A program made the translations under genes and the position numbers. The notes under the pieces were generated by a model. The model saw only the letters and a program-made list of their open reading frames with translations. It ran no database searches and was not told where the DNA came from. Positions 1 through 9,035 of a DNA stretch of 64,000 bases are shown here, piece after piece. Source of the DNA: DATARH01 sp035648415 (GTDB lineage Bacteria; Pseudomonadota; Alphaproteobacteria; ATCC43930; CGMCC-115725); contig DASRLO010000041.1 of NCBI GenBank assembly GCA_035648415.1, positions 52,503 through 116,502 on the forward strand, given 5' to 3'. Positions within the stretch are counted from its first letter, which is position 1. Each line of letters starts with the position of its first letter.

Positions 1-519
1 GTAGCGCAGGATGCGCAGCACATCCTCGGCGATCCGCGTCGCCGGGTCGCCGACAAAGCGCACCCGTCGCGCCGCGAGGTCGGCGCGCCCTCCGACCGGA
101 TCGTAAAGCGTGCCGTCCGGCGCCAGGTAGATCGCGTTGATCGTGAAGTCGCGCCGTGCCGCGTCCTCGTCCCAACCGGCGTCGAACGCGACCCGTGCGC
201 GGCGCCCGAATGTCTCGACGTCGCGCCGCAGAGTAGTGATCTCGAAATGCCGCGGCGGCCCAGGGGATGTGATCACGGCGGTGACCGTGCCGTGCTCAAG
301 CCCGGTCGGGATGGCCCTGATCCTCGCCGCGGCGAGCGCACCCATTACCGTTTCCGGCCGTGCCGGGGTGGCAAGGTCGATATCGCCGGTCACGATGCCG
401 AGCAGCGCGTCGCGCACGCAGCCGCCGACAAACCGAACGTCGACCCCGTCCTTCGCCAGCGCCGCGACCAGCCGCTGCACCGGGCGCTCGGCGAGCCAAG
501 AAGGATGCAGCTCGCTCAC
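1..519 (-). CDS. cca: CCA tRNA nucleotidyltransferase / poly(A) polymerase family (3' part cut off by window edge)
   Basis: Only the first 173 codons are inside the window. The enzyme adds or repairs the CCA end of tRNAs in the cytoplasm. Seen: the class II nucleotidyltransferase head with RFVGGCVRDALLG (residues 29-41), the metal-binding Asp pair in GDIDLAT (45-51), RRDFTINA (122-129) and RIAEDVLRILR (162-172), in family order. The GTG start sits in a GTGA overlap with the stop of the upstream DUF6111-like gene, which indicates translational coupling. The C-terminal RNA-binding part is not visible, so CCA-adding cannot be separated from poly(A) polymerase activity by sequence alone; the family is certain. 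Confidence 0.9.
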   Translation of the reverse strand, partial: MSELHPSWLAERPVQRLVAALAKDGVDVRFVGGCVRDALLGIVTGDIDLATPARPETVMGALAAARIRAIPTGLEHGTVTAVITSPGPPRHFEITTLRRDVETFGRRARVAFDAGWDEDAARRDFTINAIYLAPDGTLYDPVGGRADLAARRVRFVGDPATRIAEDVLRILRY

Positions 520-797
520 GGCTTCTGGCCCGGCACGATATGGCCCGGCACGATGTGGCCGTTCTCGACCCGCGGCGGGACGTATGTCCCCGGCGTCGCG
601 ATGCCGAAATGGACCGTGACGACGAACAGCACCAGTGCGGTGAGCACAACGCCGATGGCCGCGAGCGACACCCAGGGCATCCCGCGCCACCACACCGCGC
701 CGGCCGCCTCGGACCAGCGCACCGCCCGCAACCAGACAAGATAGAGCACGGTCGGCAGCACCAGTGGCACGACGAGGGTCAGGAATTCGCGCAGCAT
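516..797 (-). CDS. DUF6111-like small membrane protein
   Basis: A 93-residue protein with two hydrophobic segments: residues 5-24 (LTLVVPLVLPTVLYLVWLRA) and about 42-65 (VSLAAIGVVLTALVLFVVTV), joined by a Trp-rich loop, so it is probably an inner-membrane protein with a short C-terminal tail. The tail has a duplicated HIVPG motif. It lies between the NUDIX gene and cca, an arrangement I associate with alphaproteobacterial DUF6111 proteins; that family name is from memory and no function is known. The ATG starts 17 bases after the NUDIX stop and the gene ends in a GTGA overlap with cca, so all belong to one transcript. Confidence 0.75.
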   Translation of the reverse strand: MLREFLTLVVPLVLPTVLYLVWLRAVRWSEAAGAVWWRGMPWVSLAAIGVVLTALVLFVVTVHFGIATPGTYVPPRVENGHIVPGHIVPGQKP

Positions 798-813
798 CCC
801 GGCCTCAAGCCGC

Positions 814-1476
814 TCAAGGCGCCAGCACCTCGGCAAGATTGACGAGGATCCCGGCGGTGGCTCCCCAGATGTTGCGGCCCTCGTACGGCAGCACGAAAAA
901 TACCCGCGTCCGTCCGGCGGATTCGCGCTCTGTGCGGTTGTGGTTGCGCCGGTCGAGGATATAGGCGAGCGGCACCTCGAAGGCTTCGGCGACTTCGTAG
1001 GGGTCGATCGCCAGCGTGGGAGGCGGCGCGACGATGCCGACGATCGGGGTGATCTCGAAGCCGGTCCCGGTAACGTAGGTGTCGAGCCGGCCGATGACGC
1101 TGACGAGCTCGCGCGGCAACCCGACCTCCTCCTCGGTCTCGCGCAGCGCGGCGGCGACGGCGTCGGCGTCCTCGCGCTCGATCCGTCCGCCGGGGAACGC
1201 AATCTGCCCGGCATGCGCCGACAGATGCGCGGTGCGCTGCGTCAGCAGCACGGTCATGCCATGCGCACGCTCGATCAGCGGCACCAGCACCGCCGCCGGG
1301 CGCAGCGCCGCCGAGGGCGGCGTCGCGCCGGGGTTGAGGTCGTGGTCGCCGCGCGTCGCCTCGCGCACCTCGGCGGCCTCGACGGGATCGTCGGTGCCGC
1401 CGAAACCGCGCCGCCCCGGCGCGCGGCCCGCCAGCCGCGCGATCACTTCTTCGCGAGTGAACGGTTGGCGGCTCAC
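814..1476 (-). CDS. NUDIX hydrolase, CoA pyrophosphatase type (NudL-like)
   Basis: A 220-residue NUDIX protein of the coenzyme A diphosphatase group, which cleaves CoA or its derivatives to 3',5'-ADP and phosphopantetheine. Seen: the group's own motif LLTQRTAHLSAHAGQIAFPG immediately before the NUDIX box, then GGRIEREDAD and the catalytic LRETEEEVGL helix carrying the metal-binding glutamates. As in E. coli NudL the box departs from the classic GX5E pattern. I chose the GTG at 1476 because it overlaps the DUF1285 stop as GTGA; upstream codons in this frame lie inside DUF1285. It is translationally coupled in DUF1285-NUDIX-DUF6111-cca. Confidence 0.88.
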   Translation of the reverse strand: MSRQPFTREEVIARLAGRAPGRRGFGGTDDPVEAAEVREATRGDHDLNPGATPPSAALRPAAVLVPLIERAHGMTVLLTQRTAHLSAHAGQIAFPGGRIEREDADAVAAALRETEEEVGLPRELVSVIGRLDTYVTGTGFEITPIVGIVAPPPTLAIDPYEVAEAFEVPLAYILDRRNHNRTERESAGRTRVFFVLPYEGRNIWGATAGILVNLAEVLAP

Positions 1477-2114
1477 GCGTCTTCCGGGTCGCCGAGATCG
1501 AAGAATACGCCGTTGCTCCACAGCCCGAACGGCCCGCCGCCGTCGCCGCGTTCGGCGTCGGCCAGCTCGACCAGTTCGTAGAAGACCGGGCGGTTGATCC
1601 GCGCGTCGAGCCCCGGCTGCACCAGGATATAAGGCGCTGGCTCGCCGTTTGCAGCGGTGTCGATGCGCAGTCTATGCTCGGGTCCGGCCGCCACAATCTG
1701 GTCGAGATTGGTCCGGAAACTGAGGCGGCGTTGGCGCCCGGAGCCTTCGCTGGTCACCTCGACGGCGAGAAACGGGGCGTCATCGACAGCGACTCGGCCG
1801 CGCTCGGCCGGGGTGACGAGCCAATAACTGCCGTCGTCTTCGCGGCGCAGGACGGTGGCAAAGAGTTTGACGAGCGGTTGGCGGGCGATCGGGGAACCGC
1901 GATAAAACCAGGCGCCGTCGCGGGCGATCCGCATGTCGAGATCGCCGTGATCGACCACGGTACGTTTTCTGGGCGGCGGTCTTTGGCCGCGACCTTCCGG
2001 CCGCTCCGGGGATTTGCCCGCTGCGGTAATATCGGCGAATGTCGGCCCGGCCGATGTCGGCTTGCGGCCGCCGCGTTTTAAGGATCGAGAGAATTTGGCT
2101 TCCACGTCACCCAT
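1473..2114 (-). CDS. DUF1285 family protein
   Basis: About 213 residues. The core from about residue 57 (DHGDLDMRIARDGAWFYRGS) through LVKLFATVLRRE, YWLVTPAERGRV and GVFFDLG to the C-terminus matches DUF1285, a small cytoplasmic two-domain family of unknown role that is often beside NUDIX and cca genes in Alphaproteobacteria, as here. The first 55 residues are basic and low in complexity, so the start is uncertain; I chose the ATG at 2114. This start overlaps the divergent MoxR start by about 20 bases, so one of the two may begin further in. It heads the operon running into cca. Confidence 0.85.
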   Translation of the reverse strand: MGDVEAKFSRSLKRGGRKPTSAGPTFADITAAGKSPERPEGRGQRPPPRKRTVVDHGDLDMRIARDGAWFYRGSPIARQPLVKLFATVLRREDDGSYWLVTPAERGRVAVDDAPFLAVEVTSEGSGRQRRLSFRTNLDQIVAAGPEHRLRIDTAANGEPAPYILVQPGLDARINRPVFYELVELADAERGDGGGPFGLWSNGVFFDLGDPEDA

Positions 2115-3099
2115 AAACTCCCCTCCGGGGGATCTCGTCGCCGAGGTCGAAGCGCTGGGCGAGCGGTTGAGCCTTGTCCGCGAGCGGATCGGCGAGGTCA
2201 TCTTCGGTCAGCGCGAAGTGATCGAGCAAGCGTTGATCACGCTCTTGTCGGGCGGCCATGCGCTGCTGATCGGCGTGCCGGGTCTCGCCAAGACGCGCCT
2301 GGTCGAGACGCTGGGCACGATCCTCGGCGTCGACGACAAGCGCATCCAATGCACCCCCGACCTGATGCCGGCCGATATTCTCGGTTCCGAGGTGCTTGAG
2401 GAAAGCGAGAGCGGGCGGCGCTCGTTTCGCTTCCTGCCGGGTCCGGTGTTCTGCCAGCTCTTGATGGCCGACGAGATCAACCGAGCCAGCCCGCGCACCC
2501 AATCGGCGCTGTTGCAGGCGATGCAGGAGGGCCGCGTGTCGATCGCCGGCCAGTACCATCCGCTGCCCCGCCCGTTCCACGTCCTGGCGACGCAGAACCC
2601 GCTGGAGCAGGAGGGCACCTACCCGCTGCCCGAGGCGCAGCTCGACCGCTTCCTCCTGCAGATCGACGTCGATTACCCCGACCTCGATTCCGAGCGGCGC
2701 GTGCTGATCGCGACGACCGGCGCCGACGAGGCCTTACCTCGTCCGGCAATGACCGGCGACGAGCTGATCGCGGCGCAGCGGCTGGTGCGCCGCATTCCGG
2801 TCGGGGACAGCGTCGTCGACGCAATCCTCAAGCTGGTGCGCTCGGGGCGCCCGGAAGCCGGCGCCGACGGCGCGCGCCGGTTTGTCGCCTGGGGCCCGGG
2901 CCCGCGCGCCAGCCAGGCGCTGATGCTCGCCTGCCGGGCGCGAGCGCTGATCGACGGCCGCTATGCGCCCTCGGTCGACGATGTGCTGGCGCTGGCGCCG
3001 CCGGTGCTGCGCCACCGGATGGCGGTCAGCTTCGCCGGCCGCGCCGAGGGCGTCGGCGTGACCCAGGTCATCGAGCAGATGATGGCGCCACTCCGGTGA
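2095..3099 (+). CDS. MoxR-family AAA+ ATPase
   Basis: A 334-residue chaperone-like ATPase of the MoxR group, thought to remodel or help insert metal cofactors in envelope or VWA-domain partners. Seen: Walker A in IGVPGLAKTRLVETLG, Walker B and MoxR signature in LLMADEINRASPRTQSALLQ, sensor-1 ATQNP, and PEAQLDRFLLQ with the arginine finger region, followed by the C-terminal lid. The start is a judgement: a TTG at 2095 preceded by GAGAG fits a short N-terminus; an ATG at 2014 would lie deep inside the opposite DUF1285 gene. It leads a four-gene set with DUF58 and two membrane proteins, the classic MoxR-DUF58-Bat order. Confidence 0.93.
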   Translation: MASTSPINSPPGDLVAEVEALGERLSLVRERIGEVIFGQREVIEQALITLLSGGHALLIGVPGLAKTRLVETLGTILGVDDKRIQCTPDLMPADILGSEVLEESESGRRSFRFLPGPVFCQLLMADEINRASPRTQSALLQAMQEGRVSIAGQYHPLPRPFHVLATQNPLEQEGTYPLPEAQLDRFLLQIDVDYPDLDSERRVLIATTGADEALPRPAMTGDELIAAQRLVRRIPVGDSVVDAILKLVRSGRPEAGADGARRFVAWGPGPRASQALMLACRARALIDGRYAPSVDDVLALAPPVLRHRMAVSFAGRAEGVGVTQVIEQMMAPLR

Positions 3100-3124
3100 T
3101 CTCGGCCCCCATGACCTTTGCCTC

Positions 3125-4081
3125 ATGATCTCAGCCCGGGCGATCGGGCGGATTTCGACGGCCGCTCTCGGGCCGCGCCTGGCCGTGCCGTCGCTGCGCC
3201 ATCGCGCCGAGGACGCCGCAGGCGCGCTGCCGCCGCTGCTCGTCGCTGCCGAGCGCATCGCCGCGACGGTGGCGCAAGGCGTCCACGGGCGTCGCCGGAT
3301 CGGCCAGGGCGAGACCTTCTGGCAATTCCGTCAATACGAGCCGGGCGACGCCGCCGGACACATCGATTGGCGCGAGAGCGCCAAGTCGCAGCGGCTTTAC
3401 GTCCGCGAGACCGAGTGGGAGGCGGCGCAGAGCGTGTGGCTGTGGCGCGACGCGTCGCGGTCGATGGACTACAGCTCGGCCGCCTACATCCCGGGCGGCG
3501 ACTGGCCGGCCAAGCGCGAGCGCGCCGAATTGATCGTCGTCGCGCTGGCCAGCCTCCTGGTGCGCGGCGGTGAGCGGCTGAGCCTGTTGGGCAGCGGCGT
3601 CGCCCCGATGAGCGGCCGCATCGCGCTCACCCGGCTCGTCGGCCTCATCGAGCATGACGGCCCGCACGCCGTCTCGGCGCGGGCCGGGCTGCCCGCGCCC
3701 GAGCCGCTGCCGCGTGCGGCGCAATTGGTGCTGGTCGGCGATTTCCTGGGCGATCTCGAAGCCACCAACAAGGCCGTCGCCGGGTTCGCCGCTTCCGGCG
3801 TCGGCGGCCATCTGCTGCAGATCGTCGATCCGGCCGAGGAGGATTTGCCGTTTGACGGCCGCGTCCGCTTCGAAGGGGTCGAGGAGCGCGACGATTTGGT
3901 CGTCAGCCGTGTGGAAAACATCCGCGATGCCTATGCCGGCCGCTTCCGCCAGCATCGCGACGGGTTGCAGGCCATCGCCCGCGCGGTCGGCTGGAGCTTC
4001 AGCGCGCACCGCACCGATCGGCCGCCGCATCTGGCGCTGCTGGCGCTGCACGCCGCGCTCGCGCCGGATCGCAGGCGATGA
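3125..4081 (+). CDS. DUF58 domain protein (MoxR partner)
   Basis: A 318-residue cytoplasmic protein with the DUF58 hallmark block: RRIGQGETFWQFRQYEPGD at about 60-78, HIDWRESAKS next, and a VWA-like strand ending WRDASRSM. DUF58 proteins nearly always follow a moxR ATPase and are presumed to be its adaptor or substrate, by analogy with VWA folds. No membrane segment is seen. The start is ATG, 25 bases after the moxR stop; the next gene begins 15 bases downstream, so the set is one operon. The biochemical function is not established for the family. Confidence 0.92.
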   Translation: MISARAIGRISTAALGPRLAVPSLRHRAEDAAGALPPLLVAAERIAATVAQGVHGRRRIGQGETFWQFRQYEPGDAAGHIDWRESAKSQRLYVRETEWEAAQSVWLWRDASRSMDYSSAAYIPGGDWPAKRERAELIVVALASLLVRGGERLSLLGSGVAPMSGRIALTRLVGLIEHDGPHAVSARAGLPAPEPLPRAAQLVLVGDFLGDLEATNKAVAGFAASGVGGHLLQIVDPAEEDLPFDGRVRFEGVEERDDLVVSRVENIRDAYAGRFRQHRDGLQAIARAVGWSFSAHRTDRPPHLALLALHAALAPDRRR

Positions 4082-4095
4082 CGGCGGCATAGCGG

Positions 4096-6816
4096 ATGCT
4101 GTCGCTCGGGTCGCTGGCCTTCGCGTCGCCGTGGCTGCTTTCGGCGCTGGTCGCGCTGCCGGTCATCTGGTGGCTGCTGCGGGTGACCCCGCCGGCTCCG
4201 CGGCGGGTGCCGTTCCCGGCGCTGCGCCTGCTCCTCGGCCTGACGCCGCGCGAGGAGACGCCGGCGCGCACCCCGCTCTGGCTCATCGTCCTGCGCACGA
4301 TCCTCGCCGCGCTGGTCATCCTCGGGCTGGCGCATCCGCTGGTTAATCCACGATCGCCGCTCGCCGGCGGCGGCGCGCTGATCCTCGTCGTCGACGATGG
4401 CTGGGCGGCCGCGCGCGACTGGCAGGCGCGGCAGAACGCGGCGCTCGACCTGCTCGCCGAGGCCGAGCGCGAAAGCCGGCAGGTCGTGCTGCTTACCACC
4501 GCGCCGCTCGCCTCCGGCCAGCCCGCGCCGCCGCTGCAGCCGGTCCGCGCCGCCGACGCGCGCGCCGCGATCCAGGCGCTGACCCCGAAGCCGTGGGGCG
4601 TCGACCGCCAGGCGGCGCTGGCCCGGCTCAAGGATCTGCCGCTCGCGGCCGGCACCGGCGCGGTGTGGCTCAGCGACGAGGTCGATGACGGCGCCGCCGC
4701 CGATCTCGCCAAGGCGCTCGCGGCGCGCGGCAGCTTGCGCTATCTCGCCGCCGCGCCGGCCGACGCGGCGCGCCTCGTCGCGCCCGGCGGCGCGCCGGGA
4801 GATCGTGCCGGCAAGGATCTGTCGGCCGCGGTGAAGACGCTGCCCGCGCCGTTGCCGCGGGTCGTCACGGTGCGCGCCAGCGCCGAGGACGGCGCGCTGC
4901 TCGCCCGCCAAAGCGCGACAATCGACGCCGACGCCGGCGGCGCGCTGGTCAAGCTGGCGATGCCGGGCGAACTGCGCAACCGGGTCGCCCGCATCGACAT
5001 CGAGGGCGAGCCATCGGCCGGCGGCACACTGCTCGTCGACGAGCGCTGGCGCCGCCGTCCGGTCGGCGTCGCCGCCGGCAGCAGCCCCGGCGCCCAGCCG
5101 TTGCTCAGCGAGACCTATTACCTCGAGCGCGCGCTCGATCCGTTCACCGAAATCCGCCGCGGTCCGGCCGACGAACTGCTGAAGCGCGAGCTCGCCGTGC
5201 TGGTCTATTCGGATGCCGGCCCGGATTCGCCGGCGGAAGAGGAAACCGTGCGCAAATGGGTCGAGGCCGGCGGGGTGCTGCTGCGCTTCGCCGGGCCGCA
5301 TCTCGCCGAAGAGAGCGACCATCTGCTGCCGGTGCGGCTGCGTCGCGGCGGCCGCACGATCGGCGGCGCGCTCTCCTGGGAGCAGCCGGCGAAGCTCGCG
5401 CCGTTCGCGGCGGACAGCCCGTTCGCCGGCCTCGCGATCCCGGCGGACGTCACCGTGTCGCGGCAGGTGCTGGCCGAGCCCGACATCGACCTCGCCGGCA
5501 AGACCTGGGCCCGGCTCGCCGACGGCACCCCGCTCGTCACCGCGGAGAAGCAGGGCCAGGGCTGGATCGTGCTGGTCCACACCACCGCCAATGCCGAGTG
5601 GTCGAACCTGGCGCTGTCGGGCCTTTTCGTCGAGATGCTGCGCCGGATCGTCGCGCTCAGCGAGGGCGTCGCCGAACTGGGCGATGCGCTGCTGCCGCCG
5701 GTCGAGACGCTGGACGGGTTCGGCCGGCTGCAGCACGCCGCGCCGACGGCGCAGCCGATCGCGGCCAAGGACATCGCCGGCGCCGCCGCCTCGCCGCGCC
5801 ATCCGCCCGGCTTTTATGGCACCGCGGACGCGCGGCGGGCGCTCAACTTGGCGTCGGGCATTGCCGAACTGAAGCCGATCGGCGCGCTGCCCGCCGGTAT
5901 TGCGCGCGAACCGTTCGCCCGCAAGGCCGAAACCGACATCCGCCCGCCGCTGCTGGTCGCGGCGCTGCTCCTCGCGCTTGCCGATCTGATGATCGCTTAT
6001 GTCCTGCGCGGTCTGCTGCGCTGGCCGGCGCGCCGCGCGGCGGTCGTGCTGGTGCCGATGCTGCTGCTCCCGGCCGCATCCCGCGCCGACGACAGCTTCG
6101 CGATCCGCGCAACGTCGGAGCTGCGCCTCGCCTATGTCCGCACCGGGGTCGGCGAAATCGACGGCGAGAGCCGCGACGGCCTCGCCGGGCTCAACCAGGT
6201 CCTCAACCGCCGCACCGCGGTCGAGACCGCCGAGCCGCTCGCGGTCGATGTCGAGAGCGACGAGCTGATCTTCTTTCCGCTGCTCTATTGGCCGGTGACG
6301 GCCGATCAGCCGGCGCCCTCGCCGCAAGCGGTCGAGCGCATCAACCGCTATATCGAGACCGGCGGCACGATCCTGTTCGACACCCGCGATGCCGGCGACG
6401 GCACGCCCGGCGTCTACGGCAGCGCGGCGCAATCGGCCGAACGCCTCAAGAATCTCGTCGGCGGCGTCAAGATACCGCCCTTGGCGCCGATCCCGCCCGA
6501 CCATGTGCTGACCAAATCGTTTTATCTGCTGCATGAATTCCCCGGCCGCTGGAACAGCGGCCAGCTTTGGGTCGAGCCGGCCGAGGACCGGGTCAACGAC
6601 GGCGTTTCCAGCGTCATCGTCGGCGGCAACGACTGGGCCGGCGCCTGGGCGATCGACGCCGACGGGCACCCCGAATACCCGGTGGTGCCGGGCGGCGAGC
6701 AGCAGCGCGAGATGGCGCTGCGCTTCGGCGTCAACCTCGTGATGTACGTTCTGACCGGCAACTACAAGAGCGACCAGGTGCACGTCCCGGCGATCCTGGA
6801 GCGCCTCGGGCAATGA
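4096..6816 (+). CDS. BatA-like N-terminal membrane protein fused to DUF4159 domain
   Basis: A 906-residue inner-membrane protein. Residues 1-30 and about 55-77 form the paired helices of the BatA N-terminal domain (FASPWLLSALVALPVIWWLL, then LIVLRTILAALVILGLAHPL), followed by a VWA-like strand LILVVDDGWAAARDW. The middle is a large region with a ThuA/GATase-like stretch (AVLVYSDAGPDSPAEE, WVEAGGVLLRFAGPH). Another helix (about 616-636) and a signal-like hydrophobic stretch (about 652-664, ending SRADD) precede the C-terminal DUF4159 (ELRLAYVRTG to DTRDAGDG). Probably a BatA protein fused to a periplasmic DUF4159 module. It overlaps the next gene by ATGA. Confidence 0.88.
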   Translation: MLSLGSLAFASPWLLSALVALPVIWWLLRVTPPAPRRVPFPALRLLLGLTPREETPARTPLWLIVLRTILAALVILGLAHPLVNPRSPLAGGGALILVVDDGWAAARDWQARQNAALDLLAEAERESRQVVLLTTAPLASGQPAPPLQPVRAADARAAIQALTPKPWGVDRQAALARLKDLPLAAGTGAVWLSDEVDDGAAADLAKALAARGSLRYLAAAPADAARLVAPGGAPGDRAGKDLSAAVKTLPAPLPRVVTVRASAEDGALLARQSATIDADAGGALVKLAMPGELRNRVARIDIEGEPSAGGTLLVDERWRRRPVGVAAGSSPGAQPLLSETYYLERALDPFTEIRRGPADELLKRELAVLVYSDAGPDSPAEEETVRKWVEAGGVLLRFAGPHLAEESDHLLPVRLRRGGRTIGGALSWEQPAKLAPFAADSPFAGLAIPADVTVSRQVLAEPDIDLAGKTWARLADGTPLVTAEKQGQGWIVLVHTTANAEWSNLALSGLFVEMLRRIVALSEGVAELGDALLPPVETLDGFGRLQHAAPTAQPIAAKDIAGAAASPRHPPGFYGTADARRALNLASGIAELKPIGALPAGIAREPFARKAETDIRPPLLVAALLLALADLMIAYVLRGLLRWPARRAAVVLVPMLLLPAASRADDSFAIRATSELRLAYVRTGVGEIDGESRDGLAGLNQVLNRRTAVETAEPLAVDVESDELIFFPLLYWPVTADQPAPSPQAVERINRYIETGGTILFDTRDAGDGTPGVYGSAAQSAERLKNLVGGVKIPPLAPIPPDHVLTKSFYLLHEFPGRWNSGQLWVEPAEDRVNDGVSSVIVGGNDWAGAWAIDADGHPEYPVVPGGEQQREMALRFGVNLVMYVLTGNYKSDQVHVPAILERLGQ

Positions 6817-8909
6817 GCTTTAGCGCCTACACCGTCGCCGTCGCGCCGCTGATCCCATGGCGGATCATCGCCGTGCTCGCCGGAATCGCGCTGCTGATCC
6901 TGGCGCTCGGAGCGTGGCGCCGGGCGCGCGGTCTGTCTTGGCGCGGCGCGGCGATCGCGATCCTCCTGGCGACCCTCGTCAACCCGGCGCTGGTCGAGGA
7001 AAAACGCACGCCGCAGCGCGACATCGCGGTGGTCGTCCTGGACGAATCGCCGAGCCAGCAGATCCGCGACCGCGCCGCCGCCAGCGAACAGGCGCTGGCA
7101 GCCGTCAACGCGCGGCTCGCGCGGCAACCCGACCTCGATGTCCGGATCGTGCGCGCCGGCAAGCCGCAGCCCGGCGCCGGCGACGACGGCACGCGGCTCT
7201 TTACCGCGCTCAATCACGCGCTCGGCGACGTACCGCGCCAGCGCCTCGCCGGTGTCGTGATGATCACCGACGGCGAGGTTCATGACATCCCGGCCGGCGA
7301 CGTCAAGACCGCCGCCGAGCAACTCGGCGCGCCGCTCCATGTCCTGCTCTCGGGGCGGCCGGGCGAGGGCGACCGCCGTCTCGTCGTCAAGGAGGCGCCA
7401 AGCTTCGGCCTGGTCGGCAAGGAGGCGGCGCTGACCGTGCGGGTCGAGGATTTGCCGGAGACGCAGGAGGCGGCCCAAACCGACGCCAAGCTCACCTGGC
7501 GCAAGGATGGCGGCGCGGCGCATGTCCAGCTCGTGCCGGTCGGCCGCGACATCGCGCTGTCGATCCCGATCGACCACGGTGGCCCCAACGTGCTGGAGCT
7601 CGCGGTCGAGGCCGGGCCGCGGGAGCTGACGCTGGTCAACAACCGCGCCGCGGTGGTCGTCAACGGGGTGCGCGACCGCCTAAAGGTGTTGCTGGTTTCG
7701 GGCGAGCCGCATGCCGGGGAGCGGGTGTGGCGCAACATCCTCAAATCCGATCCGTCGGTCGACCTCGTCCACTTCACCATCCTGCGCCCGCCCGAAAAGC
7801 AGGACGGCACGCCGATCCGCGAATTGTCGCTGATCGCCTTTCCGATCCGCGAGCTGTTCGACGTCAAACTCAGCGAATTCGACCTCATCATCTTCGACCG
7901 CTACAGCCGGCGCGGGGTGATCCCGCAGAGCTACATCCAGAATGTTGTCGACTATGTGCGCAAGGGCGGCGCCTTTCTCGAAGCGACCGGCCCCAGCTTC
8001 GGCACGCCGATGAGCCTTTTCCGCACGCCGCTCGGCGAAATCCTGCCGACCGAGCCGACCGGCAATGTCGAGGAGGAGGGGTTCAAGCCGGAGCTGACCG
8101 CGCTCGGTTGGCGCCATCCGGTGACCGCGGATCTGCCGGGTGCGGGCGAACCCGGCGGATCCCCGAGCTGGGGACGCTGGTTCCGCCAGGTCGACGCGCA
8201 TGTGCACCACGGCACGACCTTGATGACTGGCGACCACGGCGAGCCGCTGCTGGTGCTCGACCGCGCCGGCAAGGGCCGCGTCGCACAGCTGCTCTCGGAC
8301 CAGATGTGGCTGTGGGCGCGCGGTTTCGAGGGCGGCGGGCCGCAGGCCGAGTTGCTGCGCCGCCTCGCCTATTGGCTGATGAAGGAGCCCGACCTCGAGG
8401 AGAACGATCTGCGCGCCGCGGTCGAGGGCGACCGGCTGACCGTCACCCGTCAATCGCTCGAACCCGACGACAAGCCGGTCACCGTCACCGCGCCCGACGG
8501 CGCCACCTCTACCATGCACCTCACCGCCGGGCATGGCGGCCGCAGCACCGGGACGCTCGCGGTGAGCCAGATGGGCCTCTACCGGGTGACCGACGGCACC
8601 CGCACCGCTTTGGCGGCGGCGGGGCCGCTCAACCCGGTCGAGTTCGCCGATGTCCGCGCCACGCCCGAGAAGCTCGCGCCGCTCGTGGCGGCGAGCGGCG
8701 GCGGCGAATTCTGGATCGGCGACGGCGTGCCGGAAGTCCGCCGCGTCGCCGCCGGCCGCGCCACCGCCGGGAACGGCTGGCTCGGCCTGAGGGAAAACCA
8801 GGACTACGTCGTCGCCGGGTTCAGCGAAACCCCGCTGCTGCCGGGCATCGCCGCGCTGCTGCTGGCGGTCGGCACGCTGATCGCCGCCTGGCGCCGCGAA
8901 GGGCGGTAA
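6813..8909 (+). CDS. large membrane protein with VWA-like and glutamine amidotransferase-like regions
   Basis: A 698-residue protein; the ATG overlaps the previous stop as ATGA. Two N-terminal helices (about 17-36 and 42-60) precede a VWA-like strand (IAVVVLDESPSQQIRDR), an extended beta region, and a class I glutamine-amidotransferase-like fold starting KVLLVSGEPHAGERVWRN with DLIIFDRYSRRG and YVRKGGAFLEATG. No catalytic Cys nucleophile is evident, so this domain is probably non-enzymatic, as is usual in this family. A last helix (about 673-692) anchors the C-terminus. It closes the MoxR operon; related alphaproteobacterial proteins follow DUF4159 proteins. Function in envelope integrity is inferred from context only. 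Confidence 0.85.
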   Translation: MSFSAYTVAVAPLIPWRIIAVLAGIALLILALGAWRRARGLSWRGAAIAILLATLVNPALVEEKRTPQRDIAVVVLDESPSQQIRDRAAASEQALAAVNARLARQPDLDVRIVRAGKPQPGAGDDGTRLFTALNHALGDVPRQRLAGVVMITDGEVHDIPAGDVKTAAEQLGAPLHVLLSGRPGEGDRRLVVKEAPSFGLVGKEAALTVRVEDLPETQEAAQTDAKLTWRKDGGAAHVQLVPVGRDIALSIPIDHGGPNVLELAVEAGPRELTLVNNRAAVVVNGVRDRLKVLLVSGEPHAGERVWRNILKSDPSVDLVHFTILRPPEKQDGTPIRELSLIAFPIRELFDVKLSEFDLIIFDRYSRRGVIPQSYIQNVVDYVRKGGAFLEATGPSFGTPMSLFRTPLGEILPTEPTGNVEEEGFKPELTALGWRHPVTADLPGAGEPGGSPSWGRWFRQVDAHVHHGTTLMTGDHGEPLLVLDRAGKGRVAQLLSDQMWLWARGFEGGGPQAELLRRLAYWLMKEPDLEENDLRAAVEGDRLTVTRQSLEPDDKPVTVTAPDGATSTMHLTAGHGGRSTGTLAVSQMGLYRVTDGTRTALAAAGPLNPVEFADVRATPEKLAPLVAASGGGEFWIGDGVPEVRRVAAGRATAGNGWLGLRENQDYVVAGFSETPLLPGIAALLLAVGTLIAAWRREGR

Positions 8910-8934
8910 GATGTTCCCCGCGCCAAACATAAAT

Positions 8935-9014
8935 TCGTCTTTCCCGCGAAAGCGGGGGCCCAGGGCGACCGTTACGTCGCACGTACTGGGTTCCCGCTTT
9001 CGCGGGAAAGACGA
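8935..9014. repeat. dispersed inverted repeat, family A (copy 1)
   Basis: Two 29-base arms (8935-8963 and 8986-9014) are reverse complements with two mismatches and a 22-base loop. The arm core is CCCGCGAAAGCGGG. It fills the space between the MoxR operon and psd and can fold into one long hairpin, so it may also act as a transcript end. A related element lies at 31900-31979. Such palindromes are widespread in alphaproteobacterial intergenic regions. Confidence 0.85.
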
Positions 9015-9035
9015 TTAAACAGCATCGAACGACCC

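Noticed and set aside
3931..6813. A 960-codon open frame on the minus strand opposite the BatA/DUF4159 gene
   Set aside because: It is a GC-driven shadow: low-complexity, Arg/Ala/Gln-rich, no family motifs, and the plus-strand frame has clear domains.
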